The notes beneath the pieces are model-generated. The model was not told the origin of the DNA. It saw only the letters and a program-made list of their open reading frames with translations, and searched no databases. From Isoetes taiwanensis (taxonomy: Eukaryota > Streptophyta > Lycopodiopsida > Isoetales > Isoetaceae), in contig JAJEKV010000014.1 of the NCBI GenBank assembly GCA_021234155.1, positions 8,949,563-9,013,562 of the forward strand: 64,000 bases of DNA, in the 5' to 3' direction. Numbering within the stretch: the first letter of the stretch is position 1; every line of letters begins with the position of its first letter. This document shows, in pieces, positions 32,591-44,606 of this stretch. The position numbers and the translations under genes were made by a program.

Positions 32591-33900
32591 CTGGCAACCA
32601 CCTTAACGGTGTGAAATGAGTAAGGCAGTGTGGTTAAAAAGGAGCGGGATGGAGACCCAAAGATCCGATCTAGTGCATTGGGGAATGGGAGGTGTGGGCG
32701 TGGGGGTGGGGGCGTGGGAGTAAATGTGGGGGTTGCCATCTCAACGGCGGGGGTTGAGCCGCGACATCATTGCCCCCCCGTGGACGCCATTAATCCATAC
32801 ACCTATCCCATCATCCTTCGCTCTTTCCCGATGCCCCAGAACTCCTTCCATCGAGTGCCTGTGGCCCCCAAACCTTATCATTGATTTCTTCCTTATGTCC
32901 CTACTATGTTAACACAATTAGCTAATTATTTACATCCCAGTAATTCTTTACACAAACCTTGTTAACCTTTTTCTTTTAACGATTCGCCTATACGGACAAG
33001 CGTATTTTCTAGCTACTTTTTCACACAAGCTAAATGCATTCTATCCTTTATGCACTATGTTCTCCTAAGAACGTGTTGTAGTTTCTCCTTCGCTTCACTC
33101 ATCGTTCTAGGCCCAATATGCATGGGACTTGGGTGTTCCATAGAAAATTTATGATGTTGCACTACAATGACGTCTCCTATAGTGCTACATGTCCTCAACT
33201 GGCTATCTTGGGTTAAGGAGCTACATCTCTCCTCAATTGGGTCTCTTGGGTTTATGATTCGACCAATAAGCATGAAGTCAATCCAAGCTCAAGGCTATCA
33301 AAAGAGGTTTTTTTATTAACCCCATGACCAGCGTAATGTGTTTGTGGCATGTGGTTCGCTTGTTCACCCGTTCAAATTGATCATGGGCTGCAATTCGAAA
33401 TATGTACAAAATCTTGGCCTTCTAGCATACACATTTGCCATAGCTTAATATATGTAGTAAATGTTTAGTGGCTTAATCTGGTTGCAGACACCTATTGGTT
33501 AATAAAATTTCTTTGGAGCTATTAGCATCTAGTTTTTTGCTAATGTCTTCCTCATCTAATACAAAAATTTGTGTTCTTCTCTCTCAAAAATCAATCCTCT
33601 AGTGATGTCATATCATATCAGAGTAGTCATATTTTTCTGATATAAAATTTGTGACTGTATGAAATCTTCCAGAACTTGCTAATGCATTTCCTGAGTGGGC
33701 GGCCTTGCAAAGCACCATCTAAAAGTTATTTTTGCTCTCTATTTGCTCCTGCATCTCCATATGCCCTTTTATCTATTCATGTTGCTCCATCTATTCAACT
33801 TCTCCTTCAACCTCAGTTCCCTCTTCTACCTCTAGTTCATCTATACACTCTTTGGGTTGTACATAGAAGAACTAGAAAACTGGATGACCAGATTAGTGTG
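32591..33900. other. Intergenic, upstream of the ERF gene
   Basis: Contains the upstream flank of the ERF gene and AT-rich sequence. No further gene recognised. Confidence 0.45.
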
Positions 33901-33904
33901 GCTT

Positions 33905-34800
33905 GGGAGTACGGATAGGGAGATTTGTCATACAATTGCTGTTGTTCGCCGATGATATTATTCTAATGTCTAGATTAGCAGAAGGTCTACGGTGGCATTT
34001 GGGTGTCTTAAGAGTTCTATGATAGCAAACTGATGGAGTTTAATGTGAATAAATCCAAAAATGTGGTAGTTGGAGGGAGAAGATGAAATTGCTTTTAATA
34101 TTGTGATATGATCCTAGAATTAAATACTTAGGATTGAATTTTTTGATAATTACAAATGGAATGCTGCCGTAATAAAATGAGCATCTTCTGGATTAAGATC
34201 TCTATATAACATGCTAAACATATGTCGAGCCAATAATTTCTTGCATTAGAAATTGGGGAGAATGCACTAATGAGTAGAAACCAGATCTGTGATCTTATAT
34301 AGCAGCCCATTGTGAGGACCTGGTTTATCACAAAAAAGATGGGAAAACAAAATAGAGAAGGTGCACAAATGATATTTGTTGGAGGAACTTGGTGTAAAGC
34401 CACAGGCACCATACTATGGTGCTTTCTGAAATAGGTCTCTTTCCTCTAGAACTTGAGGCCTTATGTCACATAGTAACGTATGTGAACAAGATTAGGCCGA
34501 CGCCAACTTCCTCATTAAGCACTCCTTCAATCTCAACATAGTGACTAGTTTGCAGATGTGGAGAATGGACTAAGAAGTGGATCGAAGATGCCGAGCCGAA
34601 TGGCCAACCATAACCAAGTATCAGGAGGTACATAAATACATCACAAAAATAGCTGCCAAAGATTTATGGAGGCTTGATGAAAGTTATGAAGGAAAAAGGC
34701 ATTATTATATGATGCTTATTAATCCAATGCATGAGTATTAGGAACACAGCTACTTACTTTCACAAATTAGCAAGCGAAAGGGGATTGAGAAAAGTCTAAG
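33905..34800 (+). pseudogene. LINE ORF2 remnant with FADD box
   Basis: Frames with breaks read LLFADDIILMSRLAEGLRWH (RT active-site motif), DSKLMEFNVNKSKNVVVGG and IKYLGLNF. After about 34180 come SLYNMLNICRANNF, LYSSPLWGPGLSQKRWENKI and YLLEELGVKPQAPYYGA, the same post-RT layout as the minus-strand LINE at 26296-29130. Stops and shifts are frequent. N-terminal RT and endonuclease are missing. It may have been cut off on its right by the insertion of LINE-A. Confidence 0.65.
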
Positions 34801-35002
34801 AAAAAGGTGGGGAAAAAATGGGAGCGCCTAAAATCTTGGCTTTTTTGTCTTTTACCTCCAATTTCTGTTTGAACTACTTTCTTGGCAATTTTTGGTGAGA
34901 AATTGCTCGATCCCATTAGATTGAGACACAAATTTCTCTGGATCGTGAGCTAGCCTTGTAGGGGCTAGCATTCTACTGAAATTAGAATGCAAAGACCTAT
35001 CG

Positions 35003-35323
35003 ATGGATACCAAAATTTTTGCAATTCTAAAGCAGGAAAATAGACTAATCTATGGATTCCTTGTAGGCGATCCTTCCGATCTGTGGAACTCGCTTATCTA
35101 CAGGGGTCTATTTCCTCAAAATAACTTTCGATTTGAATGCTCCTTTGTCCCGGGTTGTGAGGATTTTGAAATACAGATTATTGATTCTTGGTTAGAGGAG
35201 TTTCTTGGTACCAAGAACATTGAAGCAACTGCTACTATCCGAGCCTACAGTAAAGAGATTGACTCTAAAGTCACCATTAAATTGTACTCCGAAGTTGAAT
35301 TGGGGGATTTCTCAGGTAATTGA
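35003..35323 (+). CDS. LINE-A ORF0, conserved small protein of unknown function
   Basis: 106 residues, ATG to TGA without breaks, located 185 bp before the ORF1 start. It aligns along most of its length with the 91-residue ORF0 of LINE-B (54757-55032): both have an N-terminal IL.Q segment, LW(N/E)SLIY followed by FP, S(F/I)VP, SWL(E/G)EF(L/V)G and DSK followed by an alternating hydrophobic strand. Conservation of protein motifs in two copies with otherwise very different DNA suggests selection at the protein level while the lineage was active. No known domain was recognised. It could be a host-derived or LINE-specific accessory protein. Confidence 0.6.
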   Translation: MDTKIFAILKQENRLIYGFLVGDPSDLWNSLIYRGLFPQNNFRFECSFVPGCEDFEIQIIDSWLEEFLGTKNIEATATIRAYSKEIDSKVTIKLYSEVELGDFSGN

Positions 35324-35508
35324 AGGGGAATTCATGCGGCTCTCTTCGATAATTCTGGCTTTGAGGAGTAATTCTGATCTTCCCTCTCATAGATAGGATC
35401 TTGACTTTCTTTTCTTCCCAAATTCTCCTTTTTTCCTCCTTCAGATTCCTTTCTTGCGTTGCTCTCCGTTCAAATAGCCCTTTGTTGCTTTCACCTGCTC
35501 TTTTTCTC

Positions 35509-38063
35509 ATGGAAAATAAAAATTGCATTAGCCCTAAATTTTTACCTTTGCTTCACTCTTTCTCTGCTCTGTCACCCGAGGATCGATCTGCACTTCTTCA
35601 TAAGTTAAGATCATTTCATAAAAATCCAAAAGACTTTATTCTCTTTGGCAATTTTGCTAACTCTGCAGATCAAAACCAGGGCATGGATCCAAAAACTTTC
35701 AAAACTCCTGTGTGGGACAACTTCACTAAAGATTCTGACATGTGGGGTCGTGTTCCTATTCTGGATCCTGCTACACAAATTCCTCTTCCATATGGGGTCC
35801 CGAAACCTTCTGTTGAGATCCAGCCTGATGAAGCCTATGATGCTGCCTTGAAGGAGCTTCGTCCAATTGAGGGTAGCAAGCAAAAGCTTTATCATGGTAT
35901 TTCTCTTGATCTTCCTTCAGTTCATACTAAAATGTTCTCTCTCGGAGACACTGCTGTCCTCATTAAAGTTTCTAGAACTGGCATTCAGTTAGATAAATTG
36001 TGGTCATTCTGCCTTAACCTCCAAAAGGGAGTTCTTATAAATGTTATGTATTGGCTAAATTATCCATATATAATGGTAGAATGTGGTAGCCAGAGAACTG
36101 CAAATTTTTTCTTAAAGCTTGGCTTCCAAACATTTGAATCTTACCAACTGTCTTTTCTCAAATGGGACCCGAAACTCAACTCTGAGGGCATGGATAACTT
36201 GTGTGTGGCCTCTACTACCCTGCAAGGTTTGAACCCTATCTACTGGAATGAAGAATGCTTCAAGCTTCTTTTTAATTCCATTGGAAATTACATTTGCACT
36301 GAATATTCTCCTTCAAGATCCCTAAGAGCTTTTATGCAGCTGGATCTCTCCAAAAATATCCCTACATCCATTCCTTTCTCTAATGCATTTGGCCAAAGCT
36401 CCTATCTATCTTTGAGATGGTCAGGATTACCTCCTCAATGTCAAAGTTGTATGAAGAGACATTTTTGGTACAAAGATTGTTCACAGGGAGAGGCAGTTTT
36501 GAGCAGAGCTGAACCAAATCAAATTCATCAGAATACTGAATTAGCTTTCAATAATGACGATGCAAATAAAGTCAAGGGAGTTCACTTATCAGGAAAGTCA
36601 GTTAACTCGACTTTGACTACTCATGAACTCGACCTCAGTCGAACCTTTCAATGGAATAGGGTTAATGGAAGTAGAAGGAGAATTAGAAACAACCAAAAGG
36701 CTGGAAAAGGTTCCTCAGTTTAAGGACAATAATGACAAGGGGCTTCATCATCATAAAGGAAATTTTGATGCTCATAATTGTTCAGGGATGAAAGTCCTCC
36801 AAAATTATGAAAGAATCAAGGATAAAGGGAAAGCTCCAATTCAGGAAAATGAATTACAAACAAACAAGCTTCATGATTTGCTGAATCAGGTCATTGCAGA
36901 CAACAAAGAAAATTACAACTTGCAGTCACACACTCTATTTGATCATTTGGCACATGCAAAAGTTAATAGTATTCCATTAATTATTAAAAGCCATACTTCT
37001 CAGCAACCTGCCATACTCAAAGGTTTGAAAATTTGTGACAAAATACTGGCAGAGAGTCATGAAAATGACAAATAGGTTGGACCTAAAAAATCATCTCAAT
37101 CAAAAAGGACAGGTCTGGATAAGGTCTCACAAGAATTGCCTAAAGATATGGACAACTCAATCAAAGGCAATTCAGTAACCAACATTCAAGGTATTTCAAC
37201 AACTCTTCATCATAAAACCTCTGCAGGTTTGCCATCATTAAATCAACACAAGGCTGCTAATGGATCAGATTTATTAGCAGTATCCAAAGACCATATAATT
37301 TCTCAGGATGATCATCAAGACAATATTGTGGACAAAATTGATTGCTCCAATCAATTTCAGGTACTTGCTAGCTTAAATGTAGATCAAGAGTCAGATTTAT
37401 TATTGAGCAATAAAGCAAGTCTTCACAATCAGGATGTTCTTTTGAGCTCTAAGGAAAATCCCATTGCCCTCCATCACACACACTCTGACCCATTAATTGA
37501 CCTCAATAAATGTCTTGCTACACTCCAAAATCCTCCTCTCTAATCTCCAAAGAAATTGCAGAGCAGCAGGATGGTCTGATCTCTGGTTCCAGCAATAATG
37601 AATTGTTGCCTGCTAGTGAGGCAACACGTATAGACATTGATGCAGAGGAACAAATATTGGTAAAAGATACACTAGATCAGGGGCTGTTGGCAGTAGAGCA
37701 AGAATTCACATGAGACAGTATAAACTGCTCAGATACCCAGATCTCGAATACCCTTGGATGCAACAATGCAGAAATATCTGAAAGGCAAGTACCTCTCTTT
37801 TAGAATTCTAATGATGTTGCTTCTAAAGAAGATGCCTTAAATTTATTTGAATTTATTCCTGGTGGTTGTTCTGATAATGACTGTGATAGTGATAAAGAGA
37901 ATTTGGGAAAAGAAAATTTTCTGTCAAACAATTCTTTGGTTAATAATATCAAGAAAGATTCTAAATCTAAAAAGAAAAAAGGTTTTCCTAAACCTGATAT
38001 CTCTTTCTACCTTCATAAAACCCATGCTGGAAATACTAGGAGCAAAAAGAATAGGAGAAACAG
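35509..38063 (+). pseudogene. LINE-A ORF1 (nucleic-acid-binding protein)
   Basis: The start chosen is ATG 35509 (MENKNCISPKF). The first 405 codons are open (to 36723): an N-terminal SPEDRSALLHKLRSF segment, a domain with WLNYPYIMVECGSQRTANFF and TTLQGLNPIYWNEE that LINE-B shares, and a zinc-knuckle-like CQSCMKRHFWYKDC. A frameshift near 36700 leads into a Ser/Asn/His-rich tail with a stop at 37075 and shifts near 37540 and 37800. The C-terminus (KKKKGFPKPDISFYLHKTHA) is basic and is cut by the LTR element at 38063. ORF1 proteins coat LINE RNA; this one is not translatable as a whole. Confidence 0.7.
38059..38063 (+). repeat. Target-site duplication AACAG (left copy)
   Basis: AACAG directly before the LTR TGTTAG; the same 5 bp follow the 3' LTR at 51304-51308. 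Confidence 0.85.
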
Positions 38064-38657
38064 TGTTAGTCCTGTACGTCCTGGTACAGGACTATTCATG
38101 CATACAACGGACCAAGTCAAGGCCAAGGATCCACAGCCAGGCACAGGTCAGTCGTCAAAGGCCCCGCAGAAGACCAAGCAGACCACGCAGTCAAAGGCCA
38201 CGCCTGCCGTCAAGAGGGGGCGCTCAGACAAGTGACGGCCCGTCACCATTTGCATCAGCGTCAGCGTGATTTCATGCATTTCAAGAGGCACCGCCAACAT
38301 TCCTGCAAATCAGGCCTCCTTCCAGGAGTCGGCACCGAAATCAGTCAGAGTGTCTATATTGGGCTAGAGGCCATTGTACTATATATAGGAGTAGATCTAG
38401 CACATGAGTTTTTTAGATGAGTTTTGAGTCTTGTCTCACTTCAGTTTCTCTCGATTGCGAGAGTTCATGTATCTTCATTGACATCAAGAAAGTTGTTCTC
38501 ACTATTGTGATCTCATTGTTCTTTTTTTGCTTTCTTTTCTCTTTTTCCTTGTTCTTTTGCAAATCTCGCGTGACATAGTTCCCGGATTCTCCTGTTAGAT
38601 CCAAGGGTCCTCACTGAGGGCTGTCTTGCAGGAGTTCCCGAACCCAGACCCCAAACA
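38064..38657 (+). repeat. 5' LTR
   Basis: 594 bp, TGTTAG...CCAAACA. A TATA box (TATATATAGG) lies at 38380-38389. Confidence 0.9.
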
Positions 38658-38658
38658 C

Positions 38659-38675
38659 TGTCGCCGCTGCCGGGT
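38659..38675 (+). promoter_or_regulatory. Primer-binding site, tRNA-Asp-like
   Basis: TGTCGCCGCTGCCGGGT, one base after the LTR, differs at few positions from the plant tRNA-Asp primer site TGGCGCCGTTGCCGGGG used by many Ty3-type elements. Confidence 0.65.
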
Positions 38676-38704
38676 CTGATCTTTCTTTTTCCTCTCTTTC
38701 CATC

Positions 38705-40000
38705 ATGTCGGCTCGACTGGAGCGCCATCAAAGACGCGAGGCTGTTCGGGACATGTATGATACTGCTTATGACATTGAGGGTGGTCATGTCCGCTCCAGA
38801 GCTCAGTCGGCCCCTCCTACACCTCGTGCTCATTCTCGACCAGGGTCTCCCCCTGTGTGTCGGCATTGTTCTCAACCTCAATCTCCCCAACATACCCCTG
38901 TTCAGCCCACGCCTCACTATTTTCAGACTCCTGAAAGCACCTATATTCATATACCTTCTGGCCACACCCCTCAGCCGTCACAACCTTCTTCACCTCCTGC
39001 TGGGATGGGCTATACCATCAAGTGTCCCTTGGCCCTCCCCACGTTCACGAATTTCAGTCTTCTCCATCTTTTCAGCACGCTCTTCCTGTTTACCAAACCA
39101 CCAATCTCAAGCCAAATGAGGAGGGCTCTCATGACCCTTCCCCACCTGATGCTACTTTCTTTGGACCACCGGGTTTTTCAGTCCCACCCCCTTGCTCTCA
39201 GTCTCAGGCTGTTCCACCTCTCTATGCTTCTGCATATCCTCCATCAAATCCACCTGTCTATGTGCAAGTTCCGCCTTCATCTCCCACTCATAATTTGAAG
39301 CTGACTTATCCAACTTTTGGCAACACTAAAAGCAAACCTCTGGATCAGAGTGCTCAAGCCCATATGGAGGAATTCGAAGCCTTGGCCATTCTGAATGGAC
39401 ATGCGCAGCCACAACTCAAATTTCATATCTTTTCGACCACGCTCAGAGGCGCCCCTCATCAGTGGTTAATGGCCAACAAAAGTCACTGGAAACAAAGTTG
39501 GCATGAAATGAAAACAACATTCCTTTCTCATTATGGCACCACAGATGATGATCAACTTCTTCTCAAGCAACTCAATGACCTTCAGCAAGAGCCCACGGAG
39601 TCAGCCAGGGATTTTGCGGACCGTCTACACATTCTCGTCAGTAAACTCCAGGAGTACCCCACGCAAAGCCAGATTCTTGTCTGGTTTCTGCAAGGCCTTC
39701 CTCCTGCCATTCGACTCATGACAGAATACCTGCGTCCAAAGTCTCTGGAGCAGGCCATTGAATTGGTCAATCACTCGGTCAATGTTTCTTCTCGAGGTGT
39801 TGCTCTCACGGAACTCCCTTTCATGCACCCCGTCATGGTTCCACAGAATTCTGTCCAGCCTCAGCAACCAAATCCACAATGCTCACATATCTGGTGTCAT
39901 ATTTGCAAATATCAAGGCATTTGGCAAATGAATGCAACTCCTCAAATGGCCCTCCTCACTGTAAAAGGTGCAATATGTGCAATCACGCCACGGAGGAATG
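38705..40000 (+). pseudogene. gag: gag (N-terminal and capsid part)
   Basis: ATG 38705 (MSARLERHQRREAVRDMYDT) opens a Pro/Ser-rich N-terminal region. A frameshift near 39050 moves the frame to the capsid-type domain (HMEEFEALAILNGHAQ, TLRGAPHQWLMANK, EPTESARDFADRLHILVSKL), the retrotransposon gag domain. Another shift near 39900 leads into the pol frame. Gag forms the virus-like particle. The breaks make the product incomplete. Confidence 0.8.
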
Positions 40001-42496
40001 CACTCGTTCTCATCCTACCCCTTTCAGGCAAAAGATGGTTTTTCAAGTCCAGACCACGCCTCAACAACAACCGTCATATCAGCCTCAGCAATATCGAACT
40101 CAACAAACGCCGCCGTCTCAGCAGCCACGGGGACAAGGCAACCGTCCTCCCTTTGATCCTTCAAAGGCTCAATGTTATCATTGTCATGAATGGGGTCACA
40201 CCACCACGGCGTGTCCTCAACTTCCTCAAGTTCAAGTCCAACTTCCAGGTTCCAATCAACCAGCTTCAGTACGTCTCACGGCTTATCAACTATGGGTGGC
40301 CAACGGTAAACAAGGCCCCCGTCCTGTTTTGAGGAAGCCACCACGGCCGCCTCAACAACAGCGACCTCAGCAAGTTGCAACTACCTCCAATCCTATGGAT
40401 CAACAAGCCCAAGAGGAGATTTATCAGGCATTGAACCCTCCAGTACAGCAGTCAAATTGGGTTGGTCTCGTCTCACGTCACACACGGGCTTCACGCCCTT
40501 CGACTATCATTCCTCACGACACGCAACCTGCTTTTGCTGTGGAAACCGTCCCTCATGAAGATGATAAAAAAGTTCACTTCGCGCCTGATCTTGACAAACT
40601 CATGCCTCACGTCATGCCTAAAGTGAGACAAAGTATTCTAAAACTCATGCAGGCTGCGGAAGGTCGCACACTGGCAAATGTTCACGCCACCACTAGAGCT
40701 CAGCAGCGTCAGGCAGCGCCGTCATCATCCACCAGCGCCCGCTCTCAGCCGTATCCCAATATAGCTGCTGAGGTAGAGCTTCTCAAAGAAGTTTCTGCTT
40801 CTTTACCCCAGACTCCTGCTCCACTGGATCCTGCGGACCCCTTTTCTCATGTTCCTTTGGAACTTCAGGAAGAACTTGCCAAGATCAAGATTCCTTTGAG
40901 CCTGGCCACAATTTTGAAACTCTGTCCGGCTCTCAAAGATCAATTACCTCTTCCAACAGTTCTGGTTGGAGCAGTTGCGACCTCAACACCCACGGTGCAC
41001 GCCACGGTGGGCAATCAGCACATCAATCATGTCCAAATTGATGGTGGTAGTGCCGTCAATCTTATTACTGATAAGCTCCGAAAGCAATTGGGCATCAAAC
41101 AATTGTACCGTGCCCCTTATGACATCAAGTTGGCTAATGGCCATATCACGCGTCCCCAAGGTGTCACTCATCTTCTCCATATCAGCATTGGTGATCTCAA
41201 ATTCCCCTTGGAATTCGGGATTTGGAAAGCTGGAGAAGATCCTGGTGACTATGAAATGCTGGTTGGACGACCTTTTCTCCGCCAAACTAAGAGTATTCAT
41301 TACTGGGCCACGGACCAACTTGTTATCACTGATGGCCATCTCAATGCCACAATGGATCTGGAAACTGGCAAATTGATCTCTGTCGAGAATGCTGAACCTT
41401 CCATCTCCGACACTGACTCAGAAGAAGCCCAAAATATTTATCATGTTCAAGCTCCACCCGCGGGTCAGCCTCTCTCATCCTACCCGGAGTATGCTGATCC
41501 TTGGGAGGACATGACGCTGGATCAGGACCAGGCGGTGGCTGCTCTCTTGGACCCTTACCTGCCTTCCTGCAATCGTATTCAACGTATTGATCATTTTTCA
41601 GACACAACTCCTGCTTTGGAGACTGTAGATGTTCATACCGTCATGAAGCAACCCTTACTTGATGACACTCAGCAGCCTCTTTTCTTCACCACTCACAATG
41701 CTGCTCCTCCTGTCATGTTTCAACCTCCTGCTCATCAGGTTCAGGACATGGAGGTTGTTCCTCATATTCAAACTCCAGAGGTGGAAATAGTGGACATTGG
41801 TAACAATCAACCAGTCCGCTTAGCTGCTAAACTTCCATCTACCTATAAAGCACGCGCCGTGACGCTGTTCAAGAAGTTCAAACATATTTTTGCTTGGAGC
41901 TATAAAGACCTTCGAGGTATCAAAACAGAGTTGGGGGAACTCACCATTCCTACCAAACCTGATGCACGCCCAATCTAGCAACGACAATACAGGCTCAACC
42001 CAAATTACCGTGACCGCGTCAAGGCCGAAATTGACAAACTTCTAGCTGCTGGCCTGATTTATGAGGTCAAACACTCTGAATGGGTGAGTCCCATCGTCAT
42101 TGCTCTCAAGCACAATGGCAAAATCCGCGTTTGCGTGGACTACAGAAAACTCAATCAAGCTACGGAGCGTGATCATTTTCCGCTCCCCTTTACTGACCAG
42201 GTCCTTGAAGAAGTTGCTGGTCATGAGATGTACTCTTTCATGGATGGTTTCTCTGGGTACAATCAAATTTCTATCAAGACGGAAGATCAACTCAAAACTA
42301 CCTTCACCACCCCGTGGGGCACTTTTGCCTATAAGGTGGTACCTTTTGGTTTATCAAACTCTCCTTCAACCTTTCAGCGTATCATGCTTTCCGTCTTTCA
42401 TGACTTTATGAAGGATAAACCTTTTCTTCAGATCTTTCAAGATGATTTTTCAGCCTACAGCTCCATGGATGATCACTTGGAAAAGTTGGAGCTTGT
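39879..42496 (+). pseudogene. pol: gag zinc knuckle, protease and RT N-terminal half
   Basis: In one frame: a CCHC zinc knuckle (CYHCHEWGHTTTAC, about 40173-40214), a Gln/Pro-rich linker, an aspartic protease (QIDGGSAVNLITDKLRKQ; DGGS in place of DSG/DTG; later MLVGRPFL), and RT (GLIYEVKHSEWVSPIVIALK, VDYRKLNQAT, VVPFGLSNSPSTFQRIM, then FQDD at the catalytic YVDD/FIDD site). An in-frame TAG at 41976-41978 separates protease from RT where related elements usually have a Lys or Arg codon. The frame is cut at 42496 by a 2.1-kb insertion. Confidence 0.85.
42419..42496 (+). repeat. 78-bp duplication flanking the insertion, copy 1
   Basis: RT sequence from ACCTTTTCTTCAGATC to GTTGGAGCTTGT, repeated at 44607-44683 with a single-T deletion. 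Confidence 0.95.
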
Positions 42497-42890
42497 ATCA
42501 GTAGCAAAAATGCAGGGCTTTTTGGAAGGATGATGTACTGTTTGTGAAGTACGTTCTGATTTGGAAAACTTTTAAACATGACAGATTATTTCATGTCCAT
42601 GTCAGTGCGAGTTGTGGCATGGCCATGTGAAGGACATCAACAAATTGATGTTTTCTATTGGCTTTGCAGCATCATTCAACAACAATGTTTGAGGGCATTG
42701 AAACCAGATGCTTATGCCATGTCCACCTTGCTTATGTCATTACAGTTTTATTGCATGATGTTTTGTGGTTTGTAGCATGCAATCTCTGGTAATTTCATCC
42801 TTAACAGCTCCCCAAATTTCATGAGCTTCTATTCTGTTTGTTGCAATAGAAACCACCACAATTTGAAGTATCAAGCACAATAACATATTT

Positions 42891-43105
42891 TTTGCTCTAT
42901 ATATACTTCCTTCTAGAGCAATACAAGCACCTATAATGGAAACCTTTGATCAATTGACCATTCAATAGATAGGACTTTTGATTAATAACATTCATTTTTT
43001 GCTCTACATGTGCTTCCTTCTAAAGCAATACAAGCACCTATAATGGAAACCTTTGATCAATTAACCATTCAATAGATAGGACTTTTGATTTATTGAGCAC
43101 TTAAT
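42891..43105. repeat. Tandem duplication, period 107 bp
   Basis: TTTGCTCTATATATACTTCC (42891) and TTTGCTCTACATGTGCTTCC (42998) start two copies that continue AGCAATACAAGCACCTATAA and CATTCAATAGATAGGACTTT with few changes. Confidence 0.85.
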
Positions 43106-43172
43106 AAAAAGTACTATGCATATTCATACAAGCTTTTCTCATTTGGGCCAAGATTTACAGGCTCCCAATTTA

Positions 43173-43201
43173 TGCCCAGCAACGCTGGGCACCTTTACTA
43201 G
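43173..43201 (+). mobile_element. Helitron-type 3' terminus, second copy
   Basis: Perfect 8-bp stem TGCCCAGC-AAC-GCTGGGCA (43173-43191), ten bases to the end of CTAG (43198-43201), then T. Same architecture, with compensatory stem changes (GG to AG and CC to CT), as 1844-1873. The compensatory changes show that the pairing is maintained. Confidence 0.65.
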
Positions 43202-43337
43202 TAAAATATAAAAGAAATCAAGTGAAAAAAAAATAAATACATAAAATGCCAAAGATATTTTATTAAATGTGTCTAAAGCAATTGTTCAATCAATAATTTT
43301 TTTTTTATAGCATACAAGAGAGCTCATAAATGGCACG

Positions 43338-44385
43338 CTAAGCGTGACTTGGTCCAGCTTGGTCAGCATCGTCTGCACCTAACCCAACTTGGGGAATCCA
43401 ATCTGATTCTATTTGGGGTCTTGTGCAATGTGTTGGAGAGCAATTCCAAGTGCTCCCCATGGTGTTCAGTAGATGGTTCAGATCAAACTTGCGCGCCTTG
43501 TCTCGTATTGGGGATTCGACACAGTGCTTCAAATAATCGCACATGTTTCGAAACCTCTGGCTTTGTTCAGTGTTACCCATAGCCTCCAAGAAAGAATGCT
43601 TGTGTGCAAAATCAGCAAGGTAATAGATAAAGTAGGCTGCCCCTAATTAGTTCCATCTCTTTTTGGACCCCAATATAAATTATCATGCATGTATGGATAG
43701 GCAAGTCTTTCATTCTCAATCGCCTTTTTGGCAGCACTATCCATGCCTTTGTATGCCCACCGCTTCACTTCCACTGGCTCACCTATTAGCCTTTCTTCTC
43801 CCCAATCACAGATACCAATATAAATAGCCTGAGGGTCCGTGCATCCTCTCTCTTTCCCAAAGTCAAAATGAAGCAAGACATTGCCCGGGTGCAAGTCCAT
43901 GTGTAAATGGTGCTCTTTATGAAGCTTAAGCAAGCCGCTTAAAAACGACATAGTTAGATCACCCACTCTTTGAGCGACATATAACTCTTGCTTCCTCCGT
44001 TGCTCAAGCTTATGGACGTCGACCTCCACACTGGGCTTATACCCTCACAAACTCATTATCTCCATGATGCACAAAAAGAGATGCACAAGAACCCCCTATT
44101 CCAATAAGAAAATATCAATCCTGTTCTTTCCAATCCAGTTGTACGACCAATGCAGCGTATGATAGAGCCATGTCTAACCTGCATTTGTGACTCCTTCATG
44201 TTTTTGATCATGGCCTTTACTATCACATCAGGCCTCGCAGTACCTAACCGCACATCATTCTGAAATTTAACACAATAGGATTCGTTTTTAAGAAAACTAG
44301 AACCCAAGATATTGCATTTGTACACCGTTCCATATGTTCCTGAACCAATTCTAGTACTGTTGATTATCTGAGAGGAATCTACCAT
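43338..44385 (-). pseudogene. Captured protein-kinase gene, frameshifted
   Basis: On the minus strand: STRIGSGTYGTVYKCNIL (glycine-rich ATP loop), YCVKFQ (the ATP-binding Lys), then after a frameshift near 44040 LHKEHHLHMDLHPGNVLLHF (HxDLHPxN catalytic loop) and ICDWGEE (in place of DFG), followed by a C-terminal part to about 43338 after a stop at 43643 (GNTEQSQRFRNMCDYL). About 330 codons without introns. HMDLHPGN and DWG are unusual variants for plant receptor kinases; the family was not recognised. The gene lies inside the insertion at 42497-44606 and is antisense to the retrotransposon. Confidence 0.7.
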
Positions 44386-44606
44386 TGCAAACCATATAGT
44401 CTTAGCATTTGCCCTTTTTCTTTTTTCCCACTCTTTATTAGTCTCACCAGGACGTTTGGCTCTAATAGTCTATGCCAACACTTTCTTAACTAGGTGGGGG
44501 GGGTTGATGAGTTTCCTTTCTAAGCTTTCGATTCATCCAACCTGTATTCCATTCCACAGCCTTATCTTTTAGAGGCTCTCTCAAGCGCGGACTAGTTAAA
44601 TTTGCT

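Larger units (their letters stand above)
42497..44606. mobile_element. 2.1-kb insertion in RT carrying a kinase pseudogene
   Basis: This segment interrupts the RT frame and is bracketed by the 77-78-bp direct repeat of RT sequence (42419-42496, 44607-44683). It contains a tandem 107-bp duplication (42891-43105), a Helitron 3' terminus (43173-43201) and, on the minus strand, a protein-kinase pseudogene (44385-43338). Position 42498 starts with TC after A, as Helitrons do, but if the Helitron runs 42498-43201 the kinase lies outside its 3' end. No terminal inverted repeats were seen. Origin is open: read-through Helitron capture, or filler DNA from break repair. Confidence 0.75.

Noticed and set aside
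37847-38269. 140-codon frame crossing the LTR boundary
   Set aside because: It runs from LINE ORF1 into the LTR in a frame unrelated to either; chance.
41976-41978. In-frame TAG between protease and RT as a programmed read-through stop
   Set aside because: The next codon CAA fits the known leaky context only partly (the following CGA does not), and related elements usually have Lys or Arg here, so a point mutation is the simpler explanation.
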